DNA from: Microcoleus sp036704825
GTDB lineage: Bacteria > Cyanobacteriota > Cyanobacteriia > Cyanobacteriales > Microcoleaceae
Assembly: GCA_036704825.1 (NCBI GenBank)
Contig: JAUBSN010000010.1
Coordinates: 59,341 to 123,340 of the forward strand
Length of the DNA: 64,000 bases
Reading direction: 5' to 3'
Below are positions 28,175 to 37,065 of this stretch, piece by piece. The position numbers and the translations under genes were made by a program. How positions within the stretch are numbered: position 1 is the stretch's first letter; every line of letters starts with the position of its first letter. Below the pieces are notes generated by a model. It worked only from the letters and a program-made list of their open reading frames with translations, was not told the DNA's origin and searched no databases.

Positions 28175-30206
28175 TTAACTGAAATTGGCAGCGGTAATTT
28201 GGTTAGCTGTCACGCCATTGAGAGCAGCTAAAATTTCGCCTGTTGCTGTCAAGCTGATTAAAGTGGCAGTGTTGCTAGGGATAATAGAAAGTTGCGAAAA
28301 TGTTAAATTTTCAGCAAGTGCGAGGAAGTCGATGCCAGGTTCAAAATCGAAAATTATATCGCTGCCAGAATTGGCAGAAATTAAGAAGCGATCGCTCCCA
28401 TTTCCTCCTATCAAGCTGTCAGCGCCGTTTTCACCGCTGAGGAAATCCTCGCCGTTACCGCCCAGCAGAAGATCGCTAGCTTGACCGCCGTAAAGACTGT
28501 CATTGCCTTCACCTCCAATCAAGCTATCTTGACCGCGATTTCCAAATAGGATATCTTCCCCATTACTGCCGAATAAATTATCGCTTTCTTTGCCGCCGTA
28601 AACAGTGTCGTCGCCGTCGCCACCGTCGAGGGAATCATTGCCTTGATTGCCGTGTATCCAGTCGTTGCTACCAAAACCGCTGAGAGTATCATTGCCGCGT
28701 TTGCCGGCGATTGTATCGCTGCCGCTGTCGCCGTCGAGGCTGTCGTCGCCGTCAGTTCCGGTGAGATTGGAGTTAGCTGCGATCGCATCTATTTCTCCTT
28801 CAATCACCGCAACGGCAGGTGTATCGGGCAATGTCGTTTGTTGAATTTTGGTATCTAAGGCAGTACCAGTATTTTCGGCAATAACTTGGGCGATCGATTT
28901 CGTGCCTGTACCGACTGCTTTTAAGTCTTCAGAGGTTTCGCCTAGGGCTACTTTTTGGACGCGGGCAACTTCTCGGTTAATTGAAGCTGTTGCTGTGTTG
29001 GATACAACTCGGTCAATGCGTTGATTTGCTTCGGCCATTACCTTAGCTGCATCCGGGGCTATTTGCAACAATTGCTGAGTGTTTAAATCCGAGTCAAATT
29101 GTTGCGCTGCTGTGGCGGCGCGATCGACAATTGTTGCTAACTGGTTGGCATCGCCCAGATTGAGAGTTGTCCCCGATTGAATTTGTTGAACGATCGCACT
29201 TACAACTGCTTTTAGGGTGTCGGTATTTTCCAGAATCGACGCACCGTCTATTAAAGCAGCAGTTTGGGTAATGACGTTTTGTACCTTGACCATTGCAGTC
29301 AAAGTTTCTACTCCGCCCGCGATCGCATTTTCGGTAGCTGCGATCGGATCTAAACCCGTTATATCAACATTAGCGGGAATGGAAAGAGAAGATTTGACGA
29401 GAGATTCGGCGCGATCGCTGTCAATTCCTTTGTCAATTAAATCCGCTACTAAACTGGTTAACAAAGTGACAACAGTAGCGTAAGGCGGGGCAGTGACAGG
29501 CGTTTCCAAAGGCAAACCAGTTGCTGTATCAATGCCGCCGAAAGCAACTATATTGCCTTCCTCTGGATCGAGTTCGCCATTTTGATTTTTGTCGAAAATG
29601 TTGGAATCGAGATCCAGGTCGTATTCGTCATTGTCGCCCGTAGTGGCAGAAGGTTCTCCAGCATCAAGAACTCCGTTTTTGTTGGCGTCAAAAAAGACAG
29701 TAGCGCCAGCGATATAACCGTCAATTACAAAACCGCCGAGGGCATAACTCTTGAACCGAATAATTTCGCTCGCGATCGCGCCCGATTCATCAGTTCCCGT
29801 TACTTTCAGCCAATAGTCAAAAGTTGACGGGCGAGTCGGGCCTAAATTAATCGTGCGAGTTGCGGAATTAAAAGTTAGCCAGGAAGGCAAAGGAATTTCC
29901 GGGAAACTTGAACCGGCAATTGGTTGGCGGTAGGAACCGCCAGTGAGATCGGTTTCCCAGGTAAATGCAGATGAACTTAAAGCGCTAAAATTTGCCAGGG
30001 CGATCGAATAATTAACACTATCACCCGGATCGGAGTCAGTATCAGTATCTGCTGCTAAAGTAAAAGCATTTCCTGTTTGAGAAAAACCCAGCGCCGCACT
30101 TTGAGAAAACACAGAACGATTGACAACAGGTGGGTTGTTGACGACAGGACTTTGCCACCAATTAAGAAACTCATCCCATTGAGTGTCAGCAGCAAAATCT
30201 ATAATA
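28175..30206 (-). pseudogene. 5'-truncated RTX protein with cut junction at an IS
   Basis: About 676 residues remain. From the 5' side: an immunoglobulin/cadherin-like segment with DTDTDSDPGDSVNYSIAL, an SdrD-like Ca motif (FDANKNGVLDAGEP), a long helical alanine-rich domain (about 250-450), then eight or more RTX repeats and a C-terminal RTX tail. The only in-frame start is a TTG inside the IS terminal repeat at 30217, and there is no methionine near the junction, so the true 5' end has been lost. Across the IS the same frame meets a stop within a few codons, so simple IS excision would not restore the gene. Its C-terminus is close to the 18476-18772 fragment. Confidence 0.75.
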
Positions 30207-31353
30207 GACCTCTCCAAGAATTGTGAAATCTTTTGTCAGAGCGGATGAGAGCAGTTTTTCATTACTTTTTACTGACCAGATCAAAGAACGGAATTATAAG
30301 GGTTTTCAGCATTTATTGTTGAAATTTTGCTCAATTATTGGAGGTTAAATACTAATTTTATCCAGTTGATTTACTCGCCATATTAACTCGAAAGAACTAA
30401 AGCTCCTATGCGGAGTCTTATTAATCCACACACAATTAAAATAACTTTGTTATAACTCTCTGGTCTCAGTCTAAATCTTTCTTTTGCGATGCGGAATATT
30501 TTCACTAATCTAATCATATGTTCCACATAAATACGTTGCCGTGCAGATTTTTTATTCTGCTCTTTTTGCTGCTCCGTTAATTCACCATTTTTCGGTTTTT
30601 TCTGAGGATTAGACATTTTTTCTGCTCCTATATAAGCTTGATCTCCTCTAAAATTCTGGGATTTACTAAATTCTTTTTGTCGTTCTTTAAATTGATTGAT
30701 ATCGCTTTTGGGACCGGGGTCGCCTACTTTAATATCGACGATATCTTTTCCTTCAGGTAAAACAATAAATTGATTTTTTCTCGTATGAGCTTTCTTCTTT
30801 CCTGAATAAAACTTTTTCTGTTCTTGGTAGTCTGATGGTCTCTCTATATGCTGTTCGGCGCTATCTACTATTAATTCATATTGCGTCAATATTTCTTTAA
30901 TCAATTCGTAATCGCTCTCTTTTTTTTTGAATTGTTCCAGCAGCGTCGCTGGTAGTAATTCTCCCAAAATCTTTACCCATTTATGAAAAATATTATGGGC
31001 TGTAGACTCGCTAACTTCAAATTGAATCCCTAAATATTGAAAAGTATGAAGTTGTGACAAATAAACTAGAGTTAACAGCACTTGTTCTTTGATGGAAAGC
31101 TTCGGTTTACATCCGGCTCCTTTCCGATTAATCCGAATTTTATTAATCTCAACTTGCTCGGATTTTTGCTGCGACAAAATTTCAGCATGACTGCATAAAT
31201 CATGAAATTGAACCGCAGTAATTCCGATTAACCGTTTGGCTTCTTTGGGGTGTTTTTCTAGGTACTCTAATATCAGGCTCATTAACTTAAAAGTTTTACT
31301 AATTTTACTATATTTATTCAAGTTTAGCACAAAATAAAATTTTTGGAGAGGTC
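30207..31353 (-). mobile_element. IS5-like insertion sequence, 1147 bp
   Basis: The ends are perfect 11-bp inverted repeats, GACCTCTCCAA (30207-30217) and TTGGAGAGGTC (31343-31353). TA flanks both sides, fitting a TA target duplication. It carries one transposase gene on the minus strand. It appears complete and lies at the broken 5' end of the RTX gene. Confidence 0.88.
30383..31282 (-). CDS. IS5-family transposase (DDE_Tnp_4 type)
   Basis: About 299 residues from MSLILEYLEKHPKEA; an upstream in-frame GTG at 31330 would add 16 residues. An N-terminal helix-turn-helix-like region (LHTFQYLGIQFEVSESTAHN) precedes the DDE domain: first aspartate in ELIVDSAEQHIERP, second in NFRGDQAYIGA, and the glutamate in RIYVEHMIRLVKIFRIAKER. 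These match the IS1031/ISL2-like branch of IS5. The frame is open throughout, so the enzyme may be active. Confidence 0.88.
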   Translation of the reverse strand: MSLILEYLEKHPKEAKRLIGITAVQFHDLCSHAEILSQQKSEQVEINKIRINRKGAGCKPKLSIKEQVLLTLVYLSQLHTFQYLGIQFEVSESTAHNIFHKWVKILGELLPATLLEQFKKKESDYELIKEILTQYELIVDSAEQHIERPSDYQEQKKFYSGKKKAHTRKNQFIVLPEGKDIVDIKVGDPGPKSDINQFKERQKEFSKSQNFRGDQAYIGAEKMSNPQKKPKNGELTEQQKEQNKKSARQRIYVEHMIRLVKIFRIAKERFRLRPESYNKVILIVCGLIRLRIGALVLSS

Positions 31354-31920
31354 TAGTATAAGGGATGACTCAAAAGCTCAAAAATTAATCACTCTCTTGA
31401 TTGGGGCTTTTCTCTCCATCTCCCCCGATCCCCATCGGACCATCTCCCCATCAACCGAGAATGAAACAGCCCCGATCGATGATGTATGGATGCCAGTAAA
31501 TGTTGTTGCATCCAGACAGACACTCCTGGAGGAACTGCGAGACTCTGAAACCGAATTTTTTACCGAATCTGCGCGCGATCGCGAAGTAATTTCGTACATC
31601 AAACCCAGTTTTGCAAATCCGATGCGTCCGTGACTAATAGAGATAGTTAGGCGGTGCTTTAGTATCTCTGCAGAGAGTCGAACAAGGTTTTCCAGCAATC
31701 TCTCGCGGGTCGCGCCAGCCGAGGGCGCAAGCGAATCGCGCCCTATTCCTGAGACGATCGCGCGTAATATCATCGACGACCGATCGCTCATATTTATTTA
31801 CAAGTGCCAACGGGACGCTCGCGATCGTTCAAAAGGCGAGTAAAATCTGCAACAGCGTTCCCAGCGTATAAACGTAAAATACATAAAATGTCATACTTAC
31901 TGGTATTTTAGGGAACAATC
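31354..31920. other. Intergenic region upstream of ctpA with repeat fragment
   Basis: GAGAATGAAACAGCCC at 31458-31473 matches one end of the MITE-like element at 35639-35780. Open frames on both strands (plus 31370-31633, minus 31378-31791) overlap each other; a plus-strand piece reads VVASRQTLLEELRDSETEFF and could be a gene remnant of unknown origin. The ctpA promoter should lie in the last 150 bases. Confidence 0.4.
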
Positions 31921-33159
31921 ATGCACAGACGAGTTTTTCAGATTGCTATTTTACTTTTCCTCCAAGTCGTCCTAGTTCTAGGTGGATGGGCCGGACCTGC
32001 CGCGGCCCTAACTCCTGAACAGCAGCTATTGAGCGAAGCTTGGCGCATTGTCAATCGCTCTTATGTGGATAACAACTTCAACAATCACAATTGGTGGTCG
32101 ATTCGCGAAAAGGCTGTCAAGCAACCCCTTAACGACAGACAGCAGACTTACACGGCGATTCAGGGGATGCTGGCGAATCTCGACGACCCCTTCACTCGAC
32201 TGCTGAAACCCGAACAGTACCGCAGCCTGCAGGTCAACACTTCGGGAGAATTGACGGGTGTGGGGCTGCAAATTGCGACCGACCCCCAGACTAATACCCT
32301 GACAGTGGTGGCTCCTTTGGCCGGCTCACCGGCGGACAAAGCTGGCATCCAACCTCTCGATCGCATTCTGAAAATTGACGGCACTCCCACCTCAGAATTG
32401 ACCCTAGACGAAGCAGCAACTCGAATGCGCGGCCGCATCGGCACTCGTGTCACCCTCACCTTGGGACGCGAGGGAAGGGACGCTGCTGAGGAAGTTGAGC
32501 TAGTGCGCGATCGCATTACTCTGAATCCGGTTTACGCCGAATTGCAGTCGGTAGCGGAAAATTTGCCGGTGGGCTACATTCGCTTGAGTCAATTCAGCGC
32601 TAACGCCACTGAGGAAGTCGCTCACGCCATCGACCGCTTGGAAAAACAAGGAGCCGCCGCCTACATTCTCGACCTGCGGAACAACCCGGGCGGACTGTTG
32701 CAAGCAGGGATTGAAATTGCCCGCTTGTGGCTCGATTCCGGGACGATCGTCTATACGGTGAACAGACAAGGCATTCTCGGCAGTTTTGAAGCCTCTGGAC
32801 AAGCCCTAACTGACGATCCGCTGATTGTTTTGGTGAACAAGGGAAGTGCCAGTGCTAGCGAAATTTTGGCCGGTGCGCTGCAAGATAACGGCAGAGCTCA
32901 ACTGGTGGGCGAAAAGACTTTTGGCAAAGGGCTGATTCAGTCGCTGTTTGATTTGTCTGACGGTTCCGGGTTGGCCGTGACTGTTGCTAAGTACGAGACA
33001 CCGAACCATAAAGATATTAACAAGCTGGGGATTTCGCCCGATCGCGTAGTGCCTTTGGAACCTATCGCGCGCGATCGGATTGGCACCGAAGCCGACTTGC
33101 AATATCAAGCTGCACTGCAACTGCTGAAAGAAACAACCGTCCTGGCAAAGTCAGTATAA
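31921..33159 (+). CDS. ctpA: Carboxyl-terminal processing protease (S41)
   Basis: 412 residues. A signal peptide (about 1-29, ending AGPAAA) sends it to the thylakoid lumen or periplasm. A PDZ domain spans about 98-185 (SPADKAGIQPLDRILKIDG). The S41 protease domain has the catalytic serine in NKGSASASEILAGALQDNG and the lysine in GEKTFGKGLIQS. Cyanobacterial CtpA trims the D1 precursor of photosystem II; length and motifs fit, though other S41 paralogs exist. In some cyanobacteria ctpA is a close neighbour of petBD; here about 5.9 kb of accessory DNA lies between them. Confidence 0.9.
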   Translation: MHRRVFQIAILLFLQVVLVLGGWAGPAAALTPEQQLLSEAWRIVNRSYVDNNFNNHNWWSIREKAVKQPLNDRQQTYTAIQGMLANLDDPFTRLLKPEQYRSLQVNTSGELTGVGLQIATDPQTNTLTVVAPLAGSPADKAGIQPLDRILKIDGTPTSELTLDEAATRMRGRIGTRVTLTLGREGRDAAEEVELVRDRITLNPVYAELQSVAENLPVGYIRLSQFSANATEEVAHAIDRLEKQGAAAYILDLRNNPGGLLQAGIEIARLWLDSGTIVYTVNRQGILGSFEASGQALTDDPLIVLVNKGSASASEILAGALQDNGRAQLVGEKTFGKGLIQSLFDLSDGSGLAVTVAKYETPNHKDINKLGISPDRVVPLEPIARDRIGTEADLQYQAALQLLKETTVLAKSV

Positions 33160-33277
33160 GCCGGAGTTTGAAGTTTTGAGATTGCAGCAGGGCCTCAATA
33201 CACATATTTAAGTCTGTCTCTGCGTTCCGTTCGCAAGGACAGACAAGAATCATCCTAAAAACTTTTTAACTCACAAG

Positions 33278-33360
33278 TGATATCACGTCCGACCGATTCA
33301 TCTGTAATTCTTCGCTGTGCGAAGCAACGACATACAAGATGCCCATCGGACGTGATATCA
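33278..33360. repeat. 83-bp inverted repeat between convergent genes
   Basis: TGATATCACGTCCGA (33278-33292) and TCGGACGTGATATCA (33346-33360) are exact reverse complements of 15 bp; an inner CTTCG/CGAAG hairpin sits between them. It may act as a two-way terminator for ctpA and the convergent gene, or be a small mobile repeat. Confidence 0.6.
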
Positions 33361-33381
33361 AAACGCAAAACTGCTGTTTTC

Positions 33382-33795
33382 TTAAGGTTGGGGGGTTGAT
33401 TCCTCGGCTTCGGGTACGTCGGCTTCTTGCAAAATCACCGGACGCTGCTGCGGGTCAGCTTGGTTGCTTTGCTCTTGCATCACAGTTTTAGCCAGACTGG
33501 GGTCAAAGTAGCGGTTAAAGTCCGATCGCGACTGATTTACTCGCCCTTGGGTAAGATTTACTTCAGCTTGGATTTCGTGCAATTTTTCTTGCACCGCCCG
33601 GTAGTGAGGCCAAAGCTGAAGCAAAGCAGAAGTTGCACAGACTGAAAGTACCATGTTGACTGCCAACTTGACGCCTGTTTCGGCCGCGAGGGTTTGGTGA
33701 GGGTAGGAACGCTGGCGGCTGCTGCGACGAGGAGTAACCCGAGGGGGGTTTTTTACAGGACGCACTGGGGTAACGGTGGGTTGAATCGCTTGCAT
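33382..33795 (-). CDS. Single-pass membrane protein with coiled coil
   Basis: 137 residues. A basic, proline-rich N-terminus (about 1-40) is followed by one membrane helix (about 45-62, VNMVLSVCATSALLQLW) and a coiled coil (about 65-95, VQEKLHEIQAEVNLTQGRVN). The C-terminus is acidic and proline-rich. The plan resembles FtsB/DivIC-type septum proteins, but no diagnostic motif is present. The neighbourhood of psaM is common for conserved cyanobacterial genes. Function unknown. Confidence 0.7.
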   Translation of the reverse strand: MQAIQPTVTPVRPVKNPPRVTPRRSSRQRSYPHQTLAAETGVKLAVNMVLSVCATSALLQLWPHYRAVQEKLHEIQAEVNLTQGRVNQSRSDFNRYFDPSLAKTVMQEQSNQADPQQRPVILQEADVPEAEESTPQP

Positions 33796-34074
33796 AATTT
33801 TTTGTCAAATATCTGAGACTGACGTTTTAGAGTTCAACAGAGCAAATTCTGAGCTTAACGCACACTCGCCGCTGTTAGTCAGGGTGCTGACAGCCAAAAT
33901 TGTTGAGACAAAGGTGACGCCTGAAGACGGAATTTCCCCATAAAAATGCCTGCCCTTGCAGTCTCGTCTTGCTGAACACAAACAATCTACTGCACTGGGG
34001 CAGCAATTGTCTGTAAAGCGAGAGATTTAACTGGTCAGGCAGGCGTTTTGCGGTTCGCAACTGGTGTCTGGAAA
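33796..34074. other. Intergenic between psaM and the coiled-coil gene
   Basis: About 280 bases. It may be the 3' region of psaM and the promoter of the coiled-coil gene. No gene was recognised. Confidence 0.4.
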
Positions 34075-34170
34075 CTATTTGTACAGTTCAGTTGACAGCC
34101 GGAAAGCCAAGATTCCGGGAATCAAAGCAATTACGAGCGCTACGTAGACTTGGGTATCTGTTAAAGACAT
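34075..34170 (-). CDS. psaM: Photosystem I reaction centre subunit XII
   Basis: A 31-residue gene too short for most gene finders. The sequence begins MSLTDTQVYVALVIALIPGI and ends LSTELYK, matching the family length and its conserved ILAFRL...ELYK ending. It is a single helix across the thylakoid membrane that stabilises photosystem I trimers with other small subunits. GGAG lies 12 bases upstream of the start on the minus strand. It has its own transcription unit, divergent from terC. Confidence 0.95.
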   Translation of the reverse strand: MSLTDTQVYVALVIALIPGILAFRLSTELYK

Positions 34171-34281
34171 ATTCGCAAAACTCCTTTTCGCGGGGACGAG
34201 CTTTCACCAATTTGAGACAAATTGGCGCTTTTGGGAATCATTTGTTACAACTTGCAACACAAATGGTGCGTCCGGGGAGGA

Positions 34282-34314
34282 GCGGCCCAGCGGCCCAGCG
34301 GCCCAGCGGCCCAG
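34282..34314. repeat. Four tandem copies of an 8-bp unit
   Basis: GCGGCCCA is repeated four times without change, between the divergent psaM and TerC genes. It is GC-rich in a neighbourhood that is not. Slippage would make copy number variable. Confidence 0.9.
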
Positions 34315-34508
34315 TTTTTGAGTTTCGGAGGGGGAGAATTTTTCCTTGTTTCCTGGGAATACTTCCTTGGGAAGTTGTTGGGACGATCGCCTCCCACAGA
34401 ATTACCGCGTTAGGTTAAGATTTAAGTGAAGGTGACACTAATGTTAGACAGAGCGGGTAATTTGCGCTGCGCTCGACCCTTGCCAATTTTAGGTGCACAA
34501 AATAGTTA

Positions 34509-35279
34509 ATGATAGATCAATTTCTCGACGCTTCACCCAATTTTGGAGTTGACGGCTTTTTATTATTGTTGGTTTTGGTGGCTTTGGAGGCTGTACTTTC
34601 GGCTGACAACGCGATCGCCCTGGCGTCTATTTCTAAAGGTTTGGAAGATGCCAACAAGCAGCAAAAAGCTCTCAACTTGGGTTTGATCATTGCTTTTGTA
34701 CTGCGGATCTTACTAATTTTAACTGCTACTTGGGTGATTCAGTTCTGGCAGTTTGAATTGCTGGGTGCTCTCTACCTGCTGTGGCTTGTTTACCAACATT
34801 TTACTTCAGATACAGACTCCGAAGGAGAACATCACGAGCCCAGATTTGCGTCTGTGTGGCAAGCAATTCCCATGATTGCTTTTACGGATTTAGCGTTTTC
34901 TTTGGATAGCGTTACCACTGCGATCGCTGTTTCTGACGACACTTTTATCGTCGTAACAGGCGCTACTATTGGAATTATTGCCCTGCGCTTCATGGCGGGA
35001 TTGTTCATCCGCTGGTTGGATGAGTTCGTTCATCTAGAAAGTGCTGGTTACATCACTGTTGGATTCGTGGGAATGCGGTTGTTGCTGAAAGTAATTAATC
35101 CGGAGTTAGTGCCTCCGCAATGGCTGCTAGTTTCCAGCATCGCCTTGATGTTTGTCTGGGGATTTTCTAAGCGCACTCCGGAGCCAGCCGAGATGGCAAA
35201 ATCTCTAGAAATTGCTCTCCATCAGCCGGATTCAGAAGTGGCAGTGCCGGAGTCGCAAGGACACAAGTCCGAAATTTAA
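34509..35279 (+). CDS. TerC/Alx-family integral membrane protein
   Basis: 256 residues, about seven membrane segments. The two family hallmark acidic motifs are present: VLSADNAIAL near residue 32 and FTDLAFSLDSVTTAIAV near residue 124; their aspartates lie in the membrane and are thought to bind metal. Relatives export manganese or affect tellurite resistance; the plant and cyanobacterial branch helps thylakoid biogenesis and metal supply. Which role applies is unknown. I looked for a manganese (yybP-ykoY) riboswitch upstream and did not see one. Confidence 0.88.
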   Translation: MIDQFLDASPNFGVDGFLLLLVLVALEAVLSADNAIALASISKGLEDANKQQKALNLGLIIAFVLRILLILTATWVIQFWQFELLGALYLLWLVYQHFTSDTDSEGEHHEPRFASVWQAIPMIAFTDLAFSLDSVTTAIAVSDDTFIVVTGATIGIIALRFMAGLFIRWLDEFVHLESAGYITVGFVGMRLLLKVINPELVPPQWLLVSSIALMFVWGFSKRTPEPAEMAKSLEIALHQPDSEVAVPESQGHKSEI

Positions 35280-35354
35280 TATACTTTCCTGTGAATAAAA
35301 TAAGCTTAAATCTTTCCAACCAACAAGATTGAAGGCTGGTCAAAACGTGCAAAC

Positions 35355-35400
35355 GCCTTTCATCTCGGTGACTTTAGTCTGAGGATGAAAGGCTTTTATT
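35355..35400 (+). terminator. Terminator after the TerC gene
   Basis: GCCTTTCATC (35355-35364) pairs with GATGAAAGGC (35384-35393) and is followed by TTTTATTTTTT. This is a good factor-independent terminator 75 bases past the stop. Confidence 0.85.
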
Positions 35401-35638
35401 TTTTGATCCTTTCCGATACTTTTTTGCTAACATTGCTGACGGGGTTGGCGGCATATTGGCGATTGCAGGCGATCGATCCGGATCTGATTTGAGCCTTGGT
35501 GGTTCCTGTATTTTTTGAGGAGAGGGAAAAAGGGCGATCGACGGGAAGGAGTTGCTGGCGATCGCCCTCTGCAGGCACCCTAAATCTAGTGTGCGCAAGC
35601 CTTGTTAAATAAGGAAGAAGCAAGAGGGGGAGACTGGC

Positions 35639-35780
35639 AGGGCTGTTTCATTCTTTGTAGGGGCAATCCCCTCGCGAAGAGCCCCGATGGCCCAACACCC
35701 ATTCGATCGCTGGTAGAGGGGGTAGGCACGGGGGCACTACCCCTACAAAATGATGTTTTTGGTGAGAATGAAACAGCCCT
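35639..35780. mobile_element. 142-bp MITE-like element
   Basis: The ends are perfect 16-bp inverted repeats, AGGGCTGTTTCATTCT and AGAATGAAACAGCCCT. Inside, TTTGTAGGGG and CCCCTACAAAA form a second inverted pair. It is flanked by identical 12-base direct repeats GGGGGAGACTGG (35626-35637 and 35781-35792). There is no coding content. One end recurs alone at 31458-31473. 35401-35638, between the terC terminator and this element, holds no recognised gene. Confidence 0.7.
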
Positions 35781-35849
35781 GGGGGAGACTGGGAGATGGA
35801 AAGAAGGGGAGGATTTTTTCCCTATTAGCAATTAGCAATTAGCAATTAG

Positions 35850-36938
35850 CTATGGCTTAGGCTTACCGACAAAGAAAGCTAAGGGAGAATTATCACCACA
35901 AGATAACCGAACTTTAGAACCAACAGGAAAAACATTTCCTGTGGTTGTGAGTGCATATAACTTTTCGCCCGAAGGTGTTTTTAAACAATAACGATTTTCT
36001 CTACCTAAAAATTGGCGGTCGCAAATCACAACAGCCGAATCTTCATCTAAGTATAAACTTAAATCTTCCTGCCGGATCATCAATTCTCCTTCAGTAGAAA
36101 GATCGCAAGGAACTTTTACAACTGAATCTCTTTTAACAGCAAAACAACCTACTTCTGTTTCCCAAAAATCCTGCTTCAGCGATGCAGAAACAAAATTAGC
36201 TTGCGTCACAAACTCAGCCACAAATCGAGAGGCAGGTTCTTGATAAACTTCCTCTGGAGTGCCAAACTGTTCTAATTTGCCTTGACGCATCACTGCTACC
36301 CAATCTGAAATCGAAAGTGCTTCTTCGCGATCGTGGGTGACAAATACACCAGAGGTTCCTGTTGCTTTGAGAATCTCGCGGACTTCCTGACGCAATCTTA
36401 ACCGTACTTGCACATCTAAATTACTCAACGGTTCATCTAGTAAAATAATCGCAGGTCTGGGGGCTAACGCACGGGCCAGGGCCACTCGCTGTTGCTGACC
36501 CCCCGATAATTCATGGGGATAACGGTTTTCTAGTCCTTCTAATCCCACCAGCGCTAATGCTTCTGCGACACCTTTGTGAATATTATGCTTTGACTCTTTT
36601 CCTTGATGCGTTAAGCCAAAAGCTACATTTTTCGCGACTGTCAAATGGGGGAAGAGTGCATAGTCTTGAAACACCATACCAATGTCTCGCTGTTCCGGCG
36701 GCACTGACATATTAACACTGGCTACAGTTGTTCCTGCTAAAGCGATCGTCCCTGCTTGTAGCTGTTCAAAACCAGCAATTAACCGCAGCAACGTTGTTTT
36801 CCCACAACCCGACGGCCCCAACAACCCCAGTATATCTCCCTGATGTAAAGTCAGGGTGACAGATGCCACCGCAGGTGATGCTGCTCGGGCATACTGTTTT
36901 GTTACACCATCTAAATGCAGAATTATCGGTCGAGCCAT
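35850..36938 (-). CDS. futC: Iron(III) ABC transporter ATP-binding protein
   Basis: 362 residues. The nucleotide-binding domain has Walker A GPSGCGKTT (about residue 40), signature LSGGQQQRVALARALA (about 143) and Walker B IILLDEPLSNLD (about 163). A C-terminal regulatory domain (about 240-355) is typical of the FbpC/FutC class. It powers periplasmic ferric iron import with FutB and FutA. It is divergent from futB, with 127 bases between. Its stop codon lies within a TAGCAATTAGCAATTAGC repeat. Confidence 0.88.
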   Translation of the reverse strand: MARPIILHLDGVTKQYARAASPAVASVTLTLHQGDILGLLGPSGCGKTTLLRLIAGFEQLQAGTIALAGTTVASVNMSVPPEQRDIGMVFQDYALFPHLTVAKNVAFGLTHQGKESKHNIHKGVAEALALVGLEGLENRYPHELSGGQQQRVALARALAPRPAIILLDEPLSNLDVQVRLRLRQEVREILKATGTSGVFVTHDREEALSISDWVAVMRQGKLEQFGTPEEVYQEPASRFVAEFVTQANFVSASLKQDFWETEVGCFAVKRDSVVKVPCDLSTEGELMIRQEDLSLYLDEDSAVVICDRQFLGRENRYCLKTPSGEKLYALTTTGNVFPVGSKVRLSCGDNSPLAFFVGKPKP

Positions 36939-37065
36939 TATTGCTATAAATAATCAACAACTTAACTATTCTACAATAAACCAGTTTAGTGAGATAAATT
37001 GTCATAAAGACTTGACAAATGTTTACACCTACTGATAAACTAGCAAGCTAGACTTTTTACTAGCA
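36939..37065. promoter_or_regulatory. futC-futB divergent promoter region
   Basis: 127 bases serve both genes. GAGATAAATTGTCATAAAG (36992-37010) is a weak match to a Fur box. Iron control is expected from the family, but the sequence shows only this weak candidate. Confidence 0.4.

Noticed and set aside
31378..31791. Minus-strand 137-codon frame before ctpA
   Set aside because: It overlaps an opposing frame and a repeat fragment, and has no recognisable fold or start signal.
34380..34508. Manganese (yybP-ykoY) riboswitch upstream of terC
   Set aside because: Its conserved core motifs were not seen in this stretch.
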